A stretch of 64,000 nt of DNA from Marinoscillum sp040218045 (GTDB lineage: Bacteria; Bacteroidota; Bacteroidia; Cytophagales; Cyclobacteriaceae): positions 42,895-106,894 of the forward strand of contig JAVJQA010000017.1 of assembly GCA_040218045.1 (NCBI GenBank). The letters run 5' to 3'. The notes beneath the pieces were generated by a model. That model was given only the letters and a program-made list of their open reading frames with translations. It was not told the origin of the DNA and searched no databases. The translations under genes and the position numbers were made by a program. Positions 8,923-19,700 of this stretch are shown piece by piece; position 1 is the stretch's first letter, and each line of letters begins with the position of its first letter.

Positions 8923-9662
8923 TAGAAATAGAGAACATTCAGAAGACTTTTGGCGATAAAGAAGTACTAAAGGGAATAAGTGGAACTTTTGAAAATGGAA
9001 AGTGCAACCTGATCATTGGCTCAAGTGGAACTGGAAAAAGCGTATTGCTCAAGAGTATTGTCGGGTTGATTAAACCGGATACGGGCTCAGTGCTTTATGA
9101 CGGCCGTGAATTTACCAATGGTGACAAAGAGCGCCAAACGGAAATCCGAAGAGAAATAGGAATGCTTTTTCAGGGAAGTGCTCTTTTTGACAGTAAGAAT
9201 GTGGAACAAAATGTCATGTTTCCTTTGAATGTACTAACCGATCTAGGCCCGGAAGAAAAAATTGAGCGCGTCAACTTTTGCCTGGAGCGAGTGGGGCTTG
9301 AGAATGTAAATACTAAAATGCCCGCCGAAATCAGCGGCGGAATGAAGAAGCGTGTGGGGATAGCACGAGCGATTGTCAACAAGCCCAACTATCTGTTTTG
9401 TGACGAACCCAACTCCGGACTCGATCCCCAAACAAGTATGCTGATAGATGAACTCATCAAAGAAATTACTGATGAGTATGAAATTACCACAGTCGTTGTA
9501 ACCCACGACATGAACTCCGTGATAGAGATTGGGCAAAAAGTGCTTTTCCTGTATAAGGGGAATAAACTTTGGGAAGGATCAAACAAAGACATTACCCATT
9601 CAGGCGTTAAAGAATTGGATGATTTTGTGTTTGCCAACCGCATGATGAAAGAGTTCAGGTAG
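8919..9662 (+). CDS. MlaF-type ABC transporter ATP-binding protein
   Basis: ATPase partner of the preceding MlaE permease, 247 residues. Walker A is GSSGTGKS (34-41), the signature is ISGGMKKRVGIARA, Walker B is YLFCDEPNSGLDP and the switch His is in VVTHDM. The GGMKKR signature rather than GGQQQR is typical of the MlaF/Ttg2A lipid transporters. The C-terminus lacks an added regulatory domain. Confidence 0.93.
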   Translation: MIEIENIQKTFGDKEVLKGISGTFENGKCNLIIGSSGTGKSVLLKSIVGLIKPDTGSVLYDGREFTNGDKERQTEIRREIGMLFQGSALFDSKNVEQNVMFPLNVLTDLGPEEKIERVNFCLERVGLENVNTKMPAEISGGMKKRVGIARAIVNKPNYLFCDEPNSGLDPQTSMLIDELIKEITDEYEITTVVVTHDMNSVIEIGQKVLFLYKGNKLWEGSNKDITHSGVKELDDFVFANRMMKEFR

Positions 9663-9699
9663 TATTGCACCATACGCTTAGATTACCTACTTTAGATCA

Positions 9700-12600
9700 A
9701 TGAGTGCCTTGTTAAATATCCCATGGATTTTAGTCCTTATACTGAGTATTATCCTACAAGGTGGATTTCTTCTTATTGCCCTGCTTATCAATAAATACCC
9801 GGCCAGCAGGTTCCTTGGAATCATCACTGCATTGCTGCTTATTACAGCATCGCTGCCCTTCCTGCTGCCAGATAATCACTCAGTGTTTTGTTTGATAGTC
9901 ATGGGTCAGGCTTTTACTATCCACAGCTACGCTCAGGCATTCTTCACGCAAAAAACCAGAATTTCATACCTATTGGCTATTCCCGTGATAATGATAGGAA
10001 GTGGCCTCTTCATTTTAGAAGGGATTTGGTTTGATGCCATTCAATTTATTCTCTATCCCCTCTTTATCGCTTATTGTCTAAGGTCAGCCTTTCTTTTTAT
10101 CAAACGTGAAGGCCAGGTCAGAGGCATCCAATGGATCGTTAATCCCGGATCGCGACTCATCTGGTTTCGGAATTTCTTTACTTATGAGTGTGTGCTCATA
10201 GGGGTTTTGACAGCAAGCTCCGTTGGTTGGGTTCCTCAAATATTTACACTGTTCGGGATTATGGTTCATATCTATTTCATAGTCTTCCAGTTGTTCAGGG
10301 AATCAGACTTTTTTGACCCAATACCTGTGACCAATAAGTATCAAAAATCAACCTTGACTCCCGCACAGAAATCGGACATCTTAAGTAAGCTGAATAAGTT
10401 GATTGAAGTTGAGAAGTTCTATTTGGAGAGTACAACAAGCTTGTCCAGTCTTGCTAAAAAACTTAACACCACAACCCACCACTTATCTCAGGTGCTCAAT
10501 GAAACCAAAGGAATGAGCTTTCAAGAGTTATTAAGTCAATATCGCATTAGGGAAGCTAAAGTAATACTGAAATCCAACAAGCACGAAAGCACCAAAATAG
10601 AGCATGTTGCTTCAATGGTTGGGTATAATTCAAAATCATCCTTCAATACGGCTTTTAAGAAGTACACCAACCTCACGCCCAAAGAGTATAAGGAACAAAA
10701 GAATGTACAGACCTATCGGGAAGAACGTCCTCCCAACCGGGGAAAACCGACTTCCGGGATTTTCGGGTTTGATTTGATGAATCGTTTAAACCAAAACATT
10801 AATCAAATCATGGTCTCTAATTTTTTCAAAATCTTCTACCGTCGAGTGGCGCGAAACAAGGTATTTACCTTCATCAACCTCTTCGGTCTCACAGTTGGCT
10901 TTACCTGTAGCATTCTCATTTACCTCTTTATCGGGGAGCACACTTCTTACGATCAGGAGTTGCCACAAAGCAATCAAATCTATCGGGTGGCCTGGGTCAA
11001 TGAAAATCCACAAACCAGAACTCCTCATCCATTTGCTCAAAGAATCAAAGAGGATTTACCTGAGGTAATCCAATCCACAACGCTCTCTCCTATTTATGGC
11101 CCCGGACTGACCCGTGATGGTGTGAGAGTGGAAAATAAAAAAGAAGATATTCAGTTCATTGAGAAAGACTTCTTCTATGTCGACTCTACTTTCCTGGATG
11201 TTTTTGATTTGAAAGTACTAGCTGGTGATCCAGATGCACTTAAGAAACCATGGAATGTGGTGATCTCCCAATCGACCGCTGAGAAGTACTTTGGCAATGA
11301 AGACCCAATTGGGCAAACAATCACAATCGATGATTGGGATATTGCTGTGGCAGCAGTCGTTGAGGACATGCCTAAAAGATCACATTTTCATGTTACCGGA
11401 CTTGTGTCATATGTTACCCTGAAAAACATCAACCCCGAAAACCTGTGGTTTACATGGCAGGATTTTGGCCACTTTAATTACCTCAAACTTGCTCCGGGAA
11501 CGGATTACAAAGAAATAGAATCGAAAATTCCTGAATGGATCGTAACGTATCTCGATTGGTCGCAAACTGACAAAGAAAGATTGCTTAACCACGAAGCGGC
11601 ATTTAAACTCCAGCCTATAAAAGACATTCACTTACACTCACATTTAAGATGGGAACTGGAAAACAATACCAACATACTGTACATCTACATACTTACGGGT
11701 GCCATGGTATTTATTCTGCTCATAGCCTGTATCAACTATATCAATCTAACTACCGCCAAATCCATAGAAAGAGCCAGGGAAGTGGGAGTTAGGAAAACGC
11801 TTGGAGCCCTTTCCCTAAGCCTCACCGGACAATTCTACCTGGAATCGCTGGTTTTCTGCTTAGTTGCTGCTGTGCTTGCTTTTGCTTTTTCGGCAATGCT
11901 TCTTCCGTTTTTCAATCATATCACGCAAATCCAATTCTCCACGATCGACCTCATTCGACCGGGATTTCTCACTGCTGCTGGCATGGCAATTTTGGTTATT
12001 TCTATGCTCTCAGGCTCGTATCCGGCAATGGTGATGGACAAGTTTAAACCGGTAGATGTACTCAAAGGAAAATTAACCACTTCATTTCATGGTAGAAGGT
12101 TGCGAAATGGTCTTGTCATATTCCAGTTCTTTGTCTCGGCCATACTAATCATTGCATCGTTGATCATTCTCAAGCAACTCAACTACATGAAAACGAAGGA
12201 GTTGGGGTTTGATCAAGATGCTTTGATCTCTGTAAAAATGTATCCAAGTGCAGCTTTAGGTGGAATGGACGTAGAGATGATCCGCACGTTAGAGAATGAA
12301 TTCAGCAATGTGTCCGGTGTAAAAGAAGTTTCTGCCGTTTCCAACCTTCCAGGTGGACAATTCGATCAACTCACCATTTACCAAACCATTTATCCTGAGG
12401 AAAAAATTGATGCTTCTCAAATGGGTGTTGATTATGATGCCTTAAATACATTAGGAATCTCCATGGCTGAAGGGCGAACATTTGATCGGTCATATGACAG
12501 TGACACACTGGACAATCACTTCATCATCAACGCTGAAGCAGCAAGCCGTTTGAACCTTGATGATCCTATTGGTGTGTCGATCACGTGGGAACAGGCAGGA

Positions 12601-13239
12601 CGAAGTGGTCAAGGGGTCATTGTTGGGATTACCAATGACTTTCACTTCCAATCGCTTCACTCGGCCATCCAGCCGTTGATCATTTACCTGGATCCCTATG
12701 ATGTAAACCACATTGTTGTGAAAATGGAGGGCAGGGAATTTCAGAATACGCTGAATCAAATCAATGCGATTTACGCTCAAAATATAATGGATATCCCATT
12801 CGAGTACCACTTTATTGATGAACAGTTAGCTGAGCTTTACAATGATGAGATCAGAACACTCAATATATTTACCATCTTCACCTCTATCGCATTGATTTTA
12901 GCATGTATTGGTCTAATTGGCCTGGCCATCGCACTGTTGAATCAAAGTATCAAGGATATTGGAATTCGCAAAATAATGGGGGCCAGATCCTGGGATATAT
13001 TCAGTATGGTTCTGCTTCAATTTTTAAAACTTATTGGCATTGCCTTACTATTTGGATTACCTGTTGGCTATTTAATCATGCAAGTCTGGATACAGGAATT
13101 CTCTTATCAGGCAACCATTGGTGTCCTACCGTTTGTTGTTTCAGCCTGTACATTGGTAATCATCTCGATAATGAGTGTAAGTGTTATCATCGTTAAGATT
13201 GCCAGTACTAACCCTGCCGAGACCCTCAGGTACGAATAA
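9700..13239 (+). CDS. Fusion: membrane AraC-type regulator + FtsX/MacB permease
   Basis: One continuous 1179-residue reading frame joining two proteins that are usually separate. Residues 1-200 form about seven hydrophobic helices of the type that precedes AraC domains in Bacteroidota regulators. Residues about 222-333 are an AraC-type DNA-binding domain with two HTH units (SLSSLAKKLNTTTHHLSQVL and IEHVASMVGYNSKSSFNTAF) ending in the signature NLTPKEYKEQ. After a 35-residue linker, residues about 373-1179 are a MacB/FtsX-like permease: a first helix after KVFTFINLFGLTVG, a periplasmic domain, three helices, a second periplasmic domain and a C-terminal helix set ending with TNPAETLRYE. No ATPase is adjacent except MlaF, which belongs to a different family. 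Possibly a membrane-tethered regulator of its own transporter. Confidence 0.88.
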   Translation: MSALLNIPWILVLILSIILQGGFLLIALLINKYPASRFLGIITALLLITASLPFLLPDNHSVFCLIVMGQAFTIHSYAQAFFTQKTRISYLLAIPVIMIGSGLFILEGIWFDAIQFILYPLFIAYCLRSAFLFIKREGQVRGIQWIVNPGSRLIWFRNFFTYECVLIGVLTASSVGWVPQIFTLFGIMVHIYFIVFQLFRESDFFDPIPVTNKYQKSTLTPAQKSDILSKLNKLIEVEKFYLESTTSLSSLAKKLNTTTHHLSQVLNETKGMSFQELLSQYRIREAKVILKSNKHESTKIEHVASMVGYNSKSSFNTAFKKYTNLTPKEYKEQKNVQTYREERPPNRGKPTSGIFGFDLMNRLNQNINQIMVSNFFKIFYRRVARNKVFTFINLFGLTVGFTCSILIYLFIGEHTSYDQELPQSNQIYRVAWVNENPQTRTPHPFAQRIKEDLPEVIQSTTLSPIYGPGLTRDGVRVENKKEDIQFIEKDFFYVDSTFLDVFDLKVLAGDPDALKKPWNVVISQSTAEKYFGNEDPIGQTITIDDWDIAVAAVVEDMPKRSHFHVTGLVSYVTLKNINPENLWFTWQDFGHFNYLKLAPGTDYKEIESKIPEWIVTYLDWSQTDKERLLNHEAAFKLQPIKDIHLHSHLRWELENNTNILYIYILTGAMVFILLIACINYINLTTAKSIERAREVGVRKTLGALSLSLTGQFYLESLVFCLVAAVLAFAFSAMLLPFFNHITQIQFSTIDLIRPGFLTAAGMAILVISMLSGSYPAMVMDKFKPVDVLKGKLTTSFHGRRLRNGLVIFQFFVSAILIIASLIILKQLNYMKTKELGFDQDALISVKMYPSAALGGMDVEMIRTLENEFSNVSGVKEVSAVSNLPGGQFDQLTIYQTIYPEEKIDASQMGVDYDALNTLGISMAEGRTFDRSYDSDTLDNHFIINAEAASRLNLDDPIGVSITWEQAGRSGQGVIVGITNDFHFQSLHSAIQPLIIYLDPYDVNHIVVKMEGREFQNTLNQINAIYAQNIMDIPFEYHFIDEQLAELYNDEIRTLNIFTIFTSIALILACIGLIGLAIALLNQSIKDIGIRKIMGARSWDIFSMVLLQFLKLIGIALLFGLPVGYLIMQVWIQEFSYQATIGVLPFVVSACTLVIISIMSVSVIIVKIASTNPAETLRYE

Positions 13240-13254
13240 TACTAGTTTAGAAAA

Positions 13255-16200
13255 TCAGAAATAAGCAGTAACAGAAATAGACCCAGAATGGATGGCCTTG
13301 CTCATTTCTGATTTTCTACCATAATACTGTAGAGAAAGTTGTAGACCCATGCCAAGTGATTGTTGCCAATTTACATTCCATTTTTGATTGGTTCCGGGTT
13401 GCAATGCTTCAAGTAATTCATACCCCAGATAAGTATTTCGTTCACCCGAAAAATCAATTTCTATCCAACTGAACGCAGCATTCAGGTTCCCTTTAGAAGA
13501 CCGTATCCAGGTGATATCCATATTGTAATCCATGATTTGTGATGACTTCTCCTCGCCTACCTGATCAGCAGTTTTGACTCTTCTATCTATTCCAGCAATA
13601 AACCGGAACGAATTGGAAGGTTGCCAGACCACTTCATTGTTGATACCAGACCTCATGAGGTCAAAATTGCGGGTATCCAAAAAGTCAGACTGGTTAAGTG
13701 TAGACCCTTTCTCCAATCCACCTCTAATCGTAAATTCTCTTCCAAAGCTGATTCTGTAATTACCAATCCAGTCATTTTTCTCCCGAATTTCATAGCCACT
13801 GCTAAGCAGCGACTTAATGCCTTGAGTTGTTCTGGATATGTCAAATCCAATACCCGGTGCATTCCGGTTGAAAAACAATGTATTCCTGATCAGGTTTCTG
13901 GCCGACACGACTGCTTCATCTTCAAGATCCACCTCAAATGGATTTAACCGATCATTTGTATTTTCCGAGGTGGTTTTAAAATTGAACTTGAGGTTAGTGT
14001 TTAAAGAAAGTTTTGAGAGTGTAGCCAGAATGAACCCTTCATCTTCCCATCCGTCGGGCAACCTCATGTCAAGTGAATGGATATAAGTGGTCTGATAAGC
14101 ATTGATATACTCGTCCGTTGGTGTGAATAATTTAATATAATTCTTCTCATCCTGATTAACAGCTTCATAGAATTCATTCAAATCCTGAATGTCATCCTCA
14201 TTCTCATCACGCCAGGTATGAGTACCCTCTCCGGTCGCTACTTGCAAAAAGACAAACTCACGCTTTAACTCCCTGGCATTGGCTGTGGTAAAGGTGACCT
14301 GATTGTTGATATGTCGGTCGGCAAAGAATCCTGACCAGTTCAACCTTCCAAGTAAGTTCTTTTCCTTTGGTGAATCCTCCAGAAGTTCTTCAACCACCCG
14401 GTAATTTAGTTGAGCACTGAAATCATGTTGCTTTAACCTTTTGGACTGTAATCCAAATTTAAACTCCTCTGCATGTGTATAATCAACCATTTCACCAAGC
14501 TGGGGAATCTTATCTATTCTATTGATATAGTCGAATCTCATTCCGATTTTGCTCGAATCACCTGTCTCTATAAACGGATTGTGTAATTGATAATTCATCA
14601 GAGTGCTGGTAATGCTATCTATATCGGATGTCATTCTCTGATGCTCATCCAGAGCAAAACGATATCCTGGCCGAACAAACCAGTCCGAAAGTTGGAGTTG
14701 GGTAGATGATCTGACCCACCTGGAACTGAAAGTAGACGGGTCATTTCTCATAAAATAATTGATAGAGGACAACTGAAAAGGACCTAAATGTTGTTGAAGT
14801 TTGAAGTCTATCTGGTCTCCCTGAATCACATCGGCCCGGTTTCGGTGCCTGAATGCAGATTGGATTAGATTGCGCTGGTCTTTTACGATCCCGGCCTCTG
14901 CCACGAGTATTTGATCTTCTCTGGAAGCAAGAGAATCCGCAAAGACATCATAGCTCCAGTCCCGGTTAAAATCAATACTCCTAAATCGATCTATGAATGT
15001 AAACTGCTCATTATCAAACTCATAGCTTAGAGAACCCTGGAATCTGTATTCGGGCATGAAGTCAATGGTTCTACCGGTCGATTTGATTCCTACTTTTGTT
15101 CCCAGTCCAAAATTGTCGTCATCATCCAGGTTAGAGTACAAATTTTGATCCTGACCAGAGAATGCAACTTCTCCATAGATGGTTTCAAAGTCGGTGAGCT
15201 TAGAATGGACTCCAGATACAAACATCTGCTTTTGGTTAGGCGTAGGTATGATCTGGACAGGAAGGTAATTACCTTGCCCATCACCCAGGTATTCATAGAT
15301 CCGTCCATTGCTGGTTGAATTGAGTAGACCGTAAGTTCCATTTCCTGCACCTACATCTGAAAAGCTGATCTGAAATAACCCTTCATCCGGATTGCCAGTG
15401 TACTGATAGTAAACTTGCTGTATGCCATTGACCAGGATGTCCTTGCGAGCATATAACACAGCATTTTCAATAAACCCCGTGGAGTCTACTCCTGAAATTC
15501 TTACCACACCATTGTTGTCTCCTGAGACAATTAGTTCTTCACGATCCTTCTGATCCAAATCGAAGCCTAAAGTAACATTTGGGTTATCCTTTTCACGATA
15601 ATAATTAAAATACACTTTAGTGCGATCGTTGGACAATTCCTGCGTAGCTGTGATATTGGACCTGCTGTAGTACTGATTGGCATATTCATAGTCTACCCTG
15701 ATTCGGGAAAACCTTGTGATCACAATGCCATTGCTGAATGTGATCTCACCCAGGTTATAGTCAATGACATAGTCTCGATCAAAACCTCTTTCAAGGAGTT
15801 CACCATCGAGATAGACTCTTTCCGAGTTGGCCATGATAATAATGAACCGTTCACCATTTCCACCCCTCAACTTATAAGGCCCCTGAACACCCTTCTGAGG
15901 TTGAATTACCGCAGAGGTGAATTGCCCCTTTGCCAGCGAACCAGAAGCCTGAGAAGCACCTTTCCAACTATTTTTTAAGCTATAATTATATTTGAGTCCA
16001 AGGCCCTGTACATTTTTGTAATACTTTAGAAAATAGGCTTCTTCCACTGGGTTTTGGAGAACAATATCTCCAGCTATGACTTCAAAATCCTCATTAAATA
16101 GTTTGATAAAAACATTGTCAAAATCCCTGATCTGCTGCGTATTTCCTTCCGGTTGATAAGGAATATTCTGATCTGTGATGACAGCAGACACCTTCAAATC

Positions 16201-16737
16201 CTCAGATAAATCACCCTCCATTTGAAGGTTGAGTGCAGAGTTTACGAATACATTCTGACGATTCCCAAAAGTGACGCCTCTCGTAATTGCTCCTGCTGTG
16301 TAAAGTGACCCGAATGAAAATATCTTATCCTCTGTCAGATTAGTTCGTTGGCTTAATGAGGTTCTTTCCTTATAATACCCGGCATTGTACTTTGCCACAT
16401 CGCGATTAAAAATAGCCTGATTTATCATTGGTGAAACAGTTCTGAAACAAATGGTTATTGAATCCTGTGCTGTTTCGCTAAAGACTAAAGTGGTACGGGT
16501 AGAATCAAGAGTAAATAACATATCACTACCAATGACTATACTTCCTGATTCAATAGGTATTGTGTCCAATTGAATAATCGCTGCTGGCGGGAAAGTCTTG
16601 CAATGATAGTTTTGAGCTGTAACGGCTGACGAAGCAATAACCAGGAATAACCCACTAAATAAGAGGTAGAGAAATGTAGAAAGTAGTGCCCTCCCCTTCT
16701 TCTGAATCAAACCATATGTTTCCACCTGCGTTCTCAA
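13255..16737 (-). CDS. Large predicted outer-membrane beta-barrel protein, unknown
   Basis: Protein of 1160 residues with a signal peptide (hydrophobic core about residues 18-41, cleavage after VTAQ) and a body of alternating short strands rich in Tyr, Asn, Asp and aromatic residues, ending in an aromatic residue (SVTAYF) as do outer-membrane barrels. No TonB box or plug domain is obvious. A segment near 205-260 (VIAGDIVLQNP, LGLKYNYS) resembles large Bacteroidota surface proteins of unknown role. The ORF begins inside the 3' end of the sensor-kinase gene with an 83-base overlap in a different frame; GTG and TTG codons 5 and 10 are alternative starts that would shorten it. The two are probably coexpressed. 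Confidence 0.72.
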   Translation of the reverse strand: MRTQVETYGLIQKKGRALLSTFLYLLFSGLFLVIASSAVTAQNYHCKTFPPAAIIQLDTIPIESGSIVIGSDMLFTLDSTRTTLVFSETAQDSITICFRTVSPMINQAIFNRDVAKYNAGYYKERTSLSQRTNLTEDKIFSFGSLYTAGAITRGVTFGNRQNVFVNSALNLQMEGDLSEDLKVSAVITDQNIPYQPEGNTQQIRDFDNVFIKLFNEDFEVIAGDIVLQNPVEEAYFLKYYKNVQGLGLKYNYSLKNSWKGASQASGSLAKGQFTSAVIQPQKGVQGPYKLRGGNGERFIIIMANSERVYLDGELLERGFDRDYVIDYNLGEITFSNGIVITRFSRIRVDYEYANQYYSRSNITATQELSNDRTKVYFNYYREKDNPNVTLGFDLDQKDREELIVSGDNNGVVRISGVDSTGFIENAVLYARKDILVNGIQQVYYQYTGNPDEGLFQISFSDVGAGNGTYGLLNSTSNGRIYEYLGDGQGNYLPVQIIPTPNQKQMFVSGVHSKLTDFETIYGEVAFSGQDQNLYSNLDDDDNFGLGTKVGIKSTGRTIDFMPEYRFQGSLSYEFDNEQFTFIDRFRSIDFNRDWSYDVFADSLASREDQILVAEAGIVKDQRNLIQSAFRHRNRADVIQGDQIDFKLQQHLGPFQLSSINYFMRNDPSTFSSRWVRSSTQLQLSDWFVRPGYRFALDEHQRMTSDIDSITSTLMNYQLHNPFIETGDSSKIGMRFDYINRIDKIPQLGEMVDYTHAEEFKFGLQSKRLKQHDFSAQLNYRVVEELLEDSPKEKNLLGRLNWSGFFADRHINNQVTFTTANARELKREFVFLQVATGEGTHTWRDENEDDIQDLNEFYEAVNQDEKNYIKLFTPTDEYINAYQTTYIHSLDMRLPDGWEDEGFILATLSKLSLNTNLKFNFKTTSENTNDRLNPFEVDLEDEAVVSARNLIRNTLFFNRNAPGIGFDISRTTQGIKSLLSSGYEIREKNDWIGNYRISFGREFTIRGGLEKGSTLNQSDFLDTRNFDLMRSGINNEVVWQPSNSFRFIAGIDRRVKTADQVGEEKSSQIMDYNMDITWIRSSKGNLNAAFSWIEIDFSGERNTYLGYELLEALQPGTNQKWNVNWQQSLGMGLQLSLQYYGRKSEMSKAIHSGSISVTAYF

Positions 16738-19700
16738 TTCCTTTCTTAGCTACTGCGAGTCCTATACCGCTCCCCTTCGATTTTGTACTAAAATAAGGAG
16801 TAAATATCTTTTCCTTTTGATCTTCAGATATTCCTACCCCATTATCCTGAATTGCGAGCATTACTTTATTCCCTGAATGTGTCATGGATACTTTTATTAC
16901 AGGCCGGCCTTCCATTTTTGCTTGAATGGCATTCAAAATAATGTTGGTAATGATTCTTCCAAATATTTTAGGATCTACATAAACTTTAGCCTCTTTAGAA
17001 TCAAAAAAGCGACGAATGTCCACTTCATTGTTATGATAAAGGTTAATTACATTGTCAACCAAACTTACCAGATCAACTTCCTCATTATGGGGAGCAGGCA
17101 TCTTGGCAAATTCTGAAAATGAATCAGCGATACTACTAAGGGAATCCACTTGCGAAATGAGGGTGATGAAAGTTTTATATTGCTTTGAATCAGGTTCCAA
17201 ACCTTTCATCATCTGTTGTATTTTCAGACGCATTGGAGTCAAAGGATTCTTGATTTCATGTGCTACCTGACGTGCAATCTCTTTCCACGCAGACTCCTTC
17301 TGGCTCGCTGCCAAAGCCTCCTTACTTTCATCCAATTTGATGAGCATTTTATTGTATTCCTTCACAAGGCTACCGATTTCGTCCTGTGATTCATATTGGA
17401 TTGGCTGATTGGTTTCCTGCAAACTAGTCTTGCTGATCTTATCCCCGATGGTTTTTAGTGGACGCACTAATTGACCAACAATGAAATTGCCCCCGGTAAG
17501 TGAAATCAGAAAGATCATCGAAAATATCACCACCAGGTTGTTGAACACTTCTACTTGCTGTCGCCTAAGGTGGTTTTTAGAATCAAAATAAGGCATTGCC
17601 AATATCGCAAGCAAACGACCATCCTGGTAAGACCTTAAGGCCGTATAACTGGTCTTAAAATCCAAAGCACCGATATTTTGCTCGGCAATTAAGTTCTGCT
17701 CACGCTTGTAATTGATTTTATAATAGGCATCTGAGTAAAGTAACTCGGAGAGTAAGCCCAATCTAAATATTTCAGGCTGTGATGTGGTAACCAACCGTCC
17801 TTTTACATCATATATATTGAGGTCTGATTGAGCAATAGATGCTGCTTTTGCGATTTCATTCGCATATTCATCAATATTGATCTTGCTTGTAAAAAAAGCT
17901 TCGGATTGGTCAATTAAGTTTTCCGCAATATTGAAAGATCGCTTTCTGAAATTCCTGTCAATTTCTTCCCGATACGACCTGTTGAGGGTATTGATCAGCG
18001 CCACACTTACCACAATCATAGGAAGCATAAAAGAGAGCCCTAAATAAAGTTGAATTTTTGTAGATAGGTTGAATCGATTGGATGATGCAAACAATCCCAG
18101 CAAAACAAAAACAAACCCTGTAACGAAAAACATCAGCAGGAAAATAAAACTAAAGTTGGCCAGGATTGACTGGGTTTGATAGGTAGGAGAAACTATAATC
18201 AGAATCCGATTGTCTGCAGTTCGTAAACCAAAATAGTGATACCCGTCTTGTTCCACCCCTTCATCATAGAGTTGTTCATTTCTAAAATCAGAACTTGTCA
18301 ACTTGTTTTCAAAAGAAACACGTCCTTGTTTATATAAAACTTCACCATTCTTAAAAACTCCATAATCAAACTCTTCTTTACTACCCATGTAATATTTACT
18401 CTCCAGCAACAGCTCCGGAAAAACACTGGATGGAATGAATTTTTTTAATGTTAAGTCGAGAATCACATACCCCACCTTGTTTCCGTAGGCTCCTATTTCC
18501 AGAAAACAGACGTACTTGTTCCTTACATTTTCTTCCCGGTCTTCTATAAAGTAAATCCCGGTATAATCAGTTTTATAAAGCTCCTGACCATACTTGGCTT
18601 TCCAGGCTTCATAATCACCAGTAGACACATCTTCCTGTAAGGATGAGCCGTCTGATTCAAACAAGTATACGTTGATATCATACTTTTTAAAATAAGAGCT
18701 CAAAAACTGCCGCTTTATTTTCTCACGAATGTTTTGGCGTGCGAGTAGTTTACTCATCAGCCGGGTTCTAACGTACCTGTCCTGAGAAATTTCCTCGGTA
18801 ATCTGTGAAAGGTAAAATTCGCCAAGTATATCATTTTTGATGAGTAACCTGTTGGCAAACCGACCTTTGGAAATTAATTCATCCTTCTCCGTATGCTTAT
18901 AGATGGCATAAGCAGAAATACAGGCAACAGACGTATAAACCAACACCAGTAAGATAAACGTCTGATATCGCAGTGAATTAATGACCTTGCTCAACTCGAA
19001 AAAGTCAACAGTCAGCCACAAAGCCAATACAATTAGGCCGTAGAGAAAGCCGGAGGATCCTGTTATGAACCCAAATCCCGTATAGCAAAACAGAAAGAAA
19101 GCGTAAAAATGAAGTTTAGATATTGTGCTTTTTGATCGAATCAACTGTGAAATAGCGAAAACAATCAAAAATATGATTCCTATAACAATCAGAAACAGGA
19201 ATCCAACAACACGGAGTTCATCAAAAAATATTGATTTGCTAATATCCAGCTCAACTTGAGAATGTTCTAAGATCATCCAAGTAGCCGAATAGCACAAATA
19301 TGCCATCGCTAGATTACTTATAACAACCACGCCATTCAGCAACCAATCAACACTTTTCCTACTTCCTATATCGAATGAGTTCCTCTCGGTAAAAAACAAT
19401 AAGTAGAGTGTGATGCAAATACCTGAACCAAAAACCCCATGTAGAAGTAAATCACCCAAAGTGGGACTTATTGCTCCCACAGTAAAGTAAATTGGGTTAA
19501 AAAGATCTAAAGAGCTCACTGTGAACCGACTCCAAATAAAAAGAATCAATCGACTCCCAACCATAAACAGGAGCAAGTAGAAAAACCGGCTACTTAACGA
19601 ACGTTCACTAATCTTTAGCTCACGCCAAAGAATAATACCAAGTAGTAGCAAAATCACCAATAACAAAACACCTTCAACCCACTCTTGGTCCAGTTGGCTT

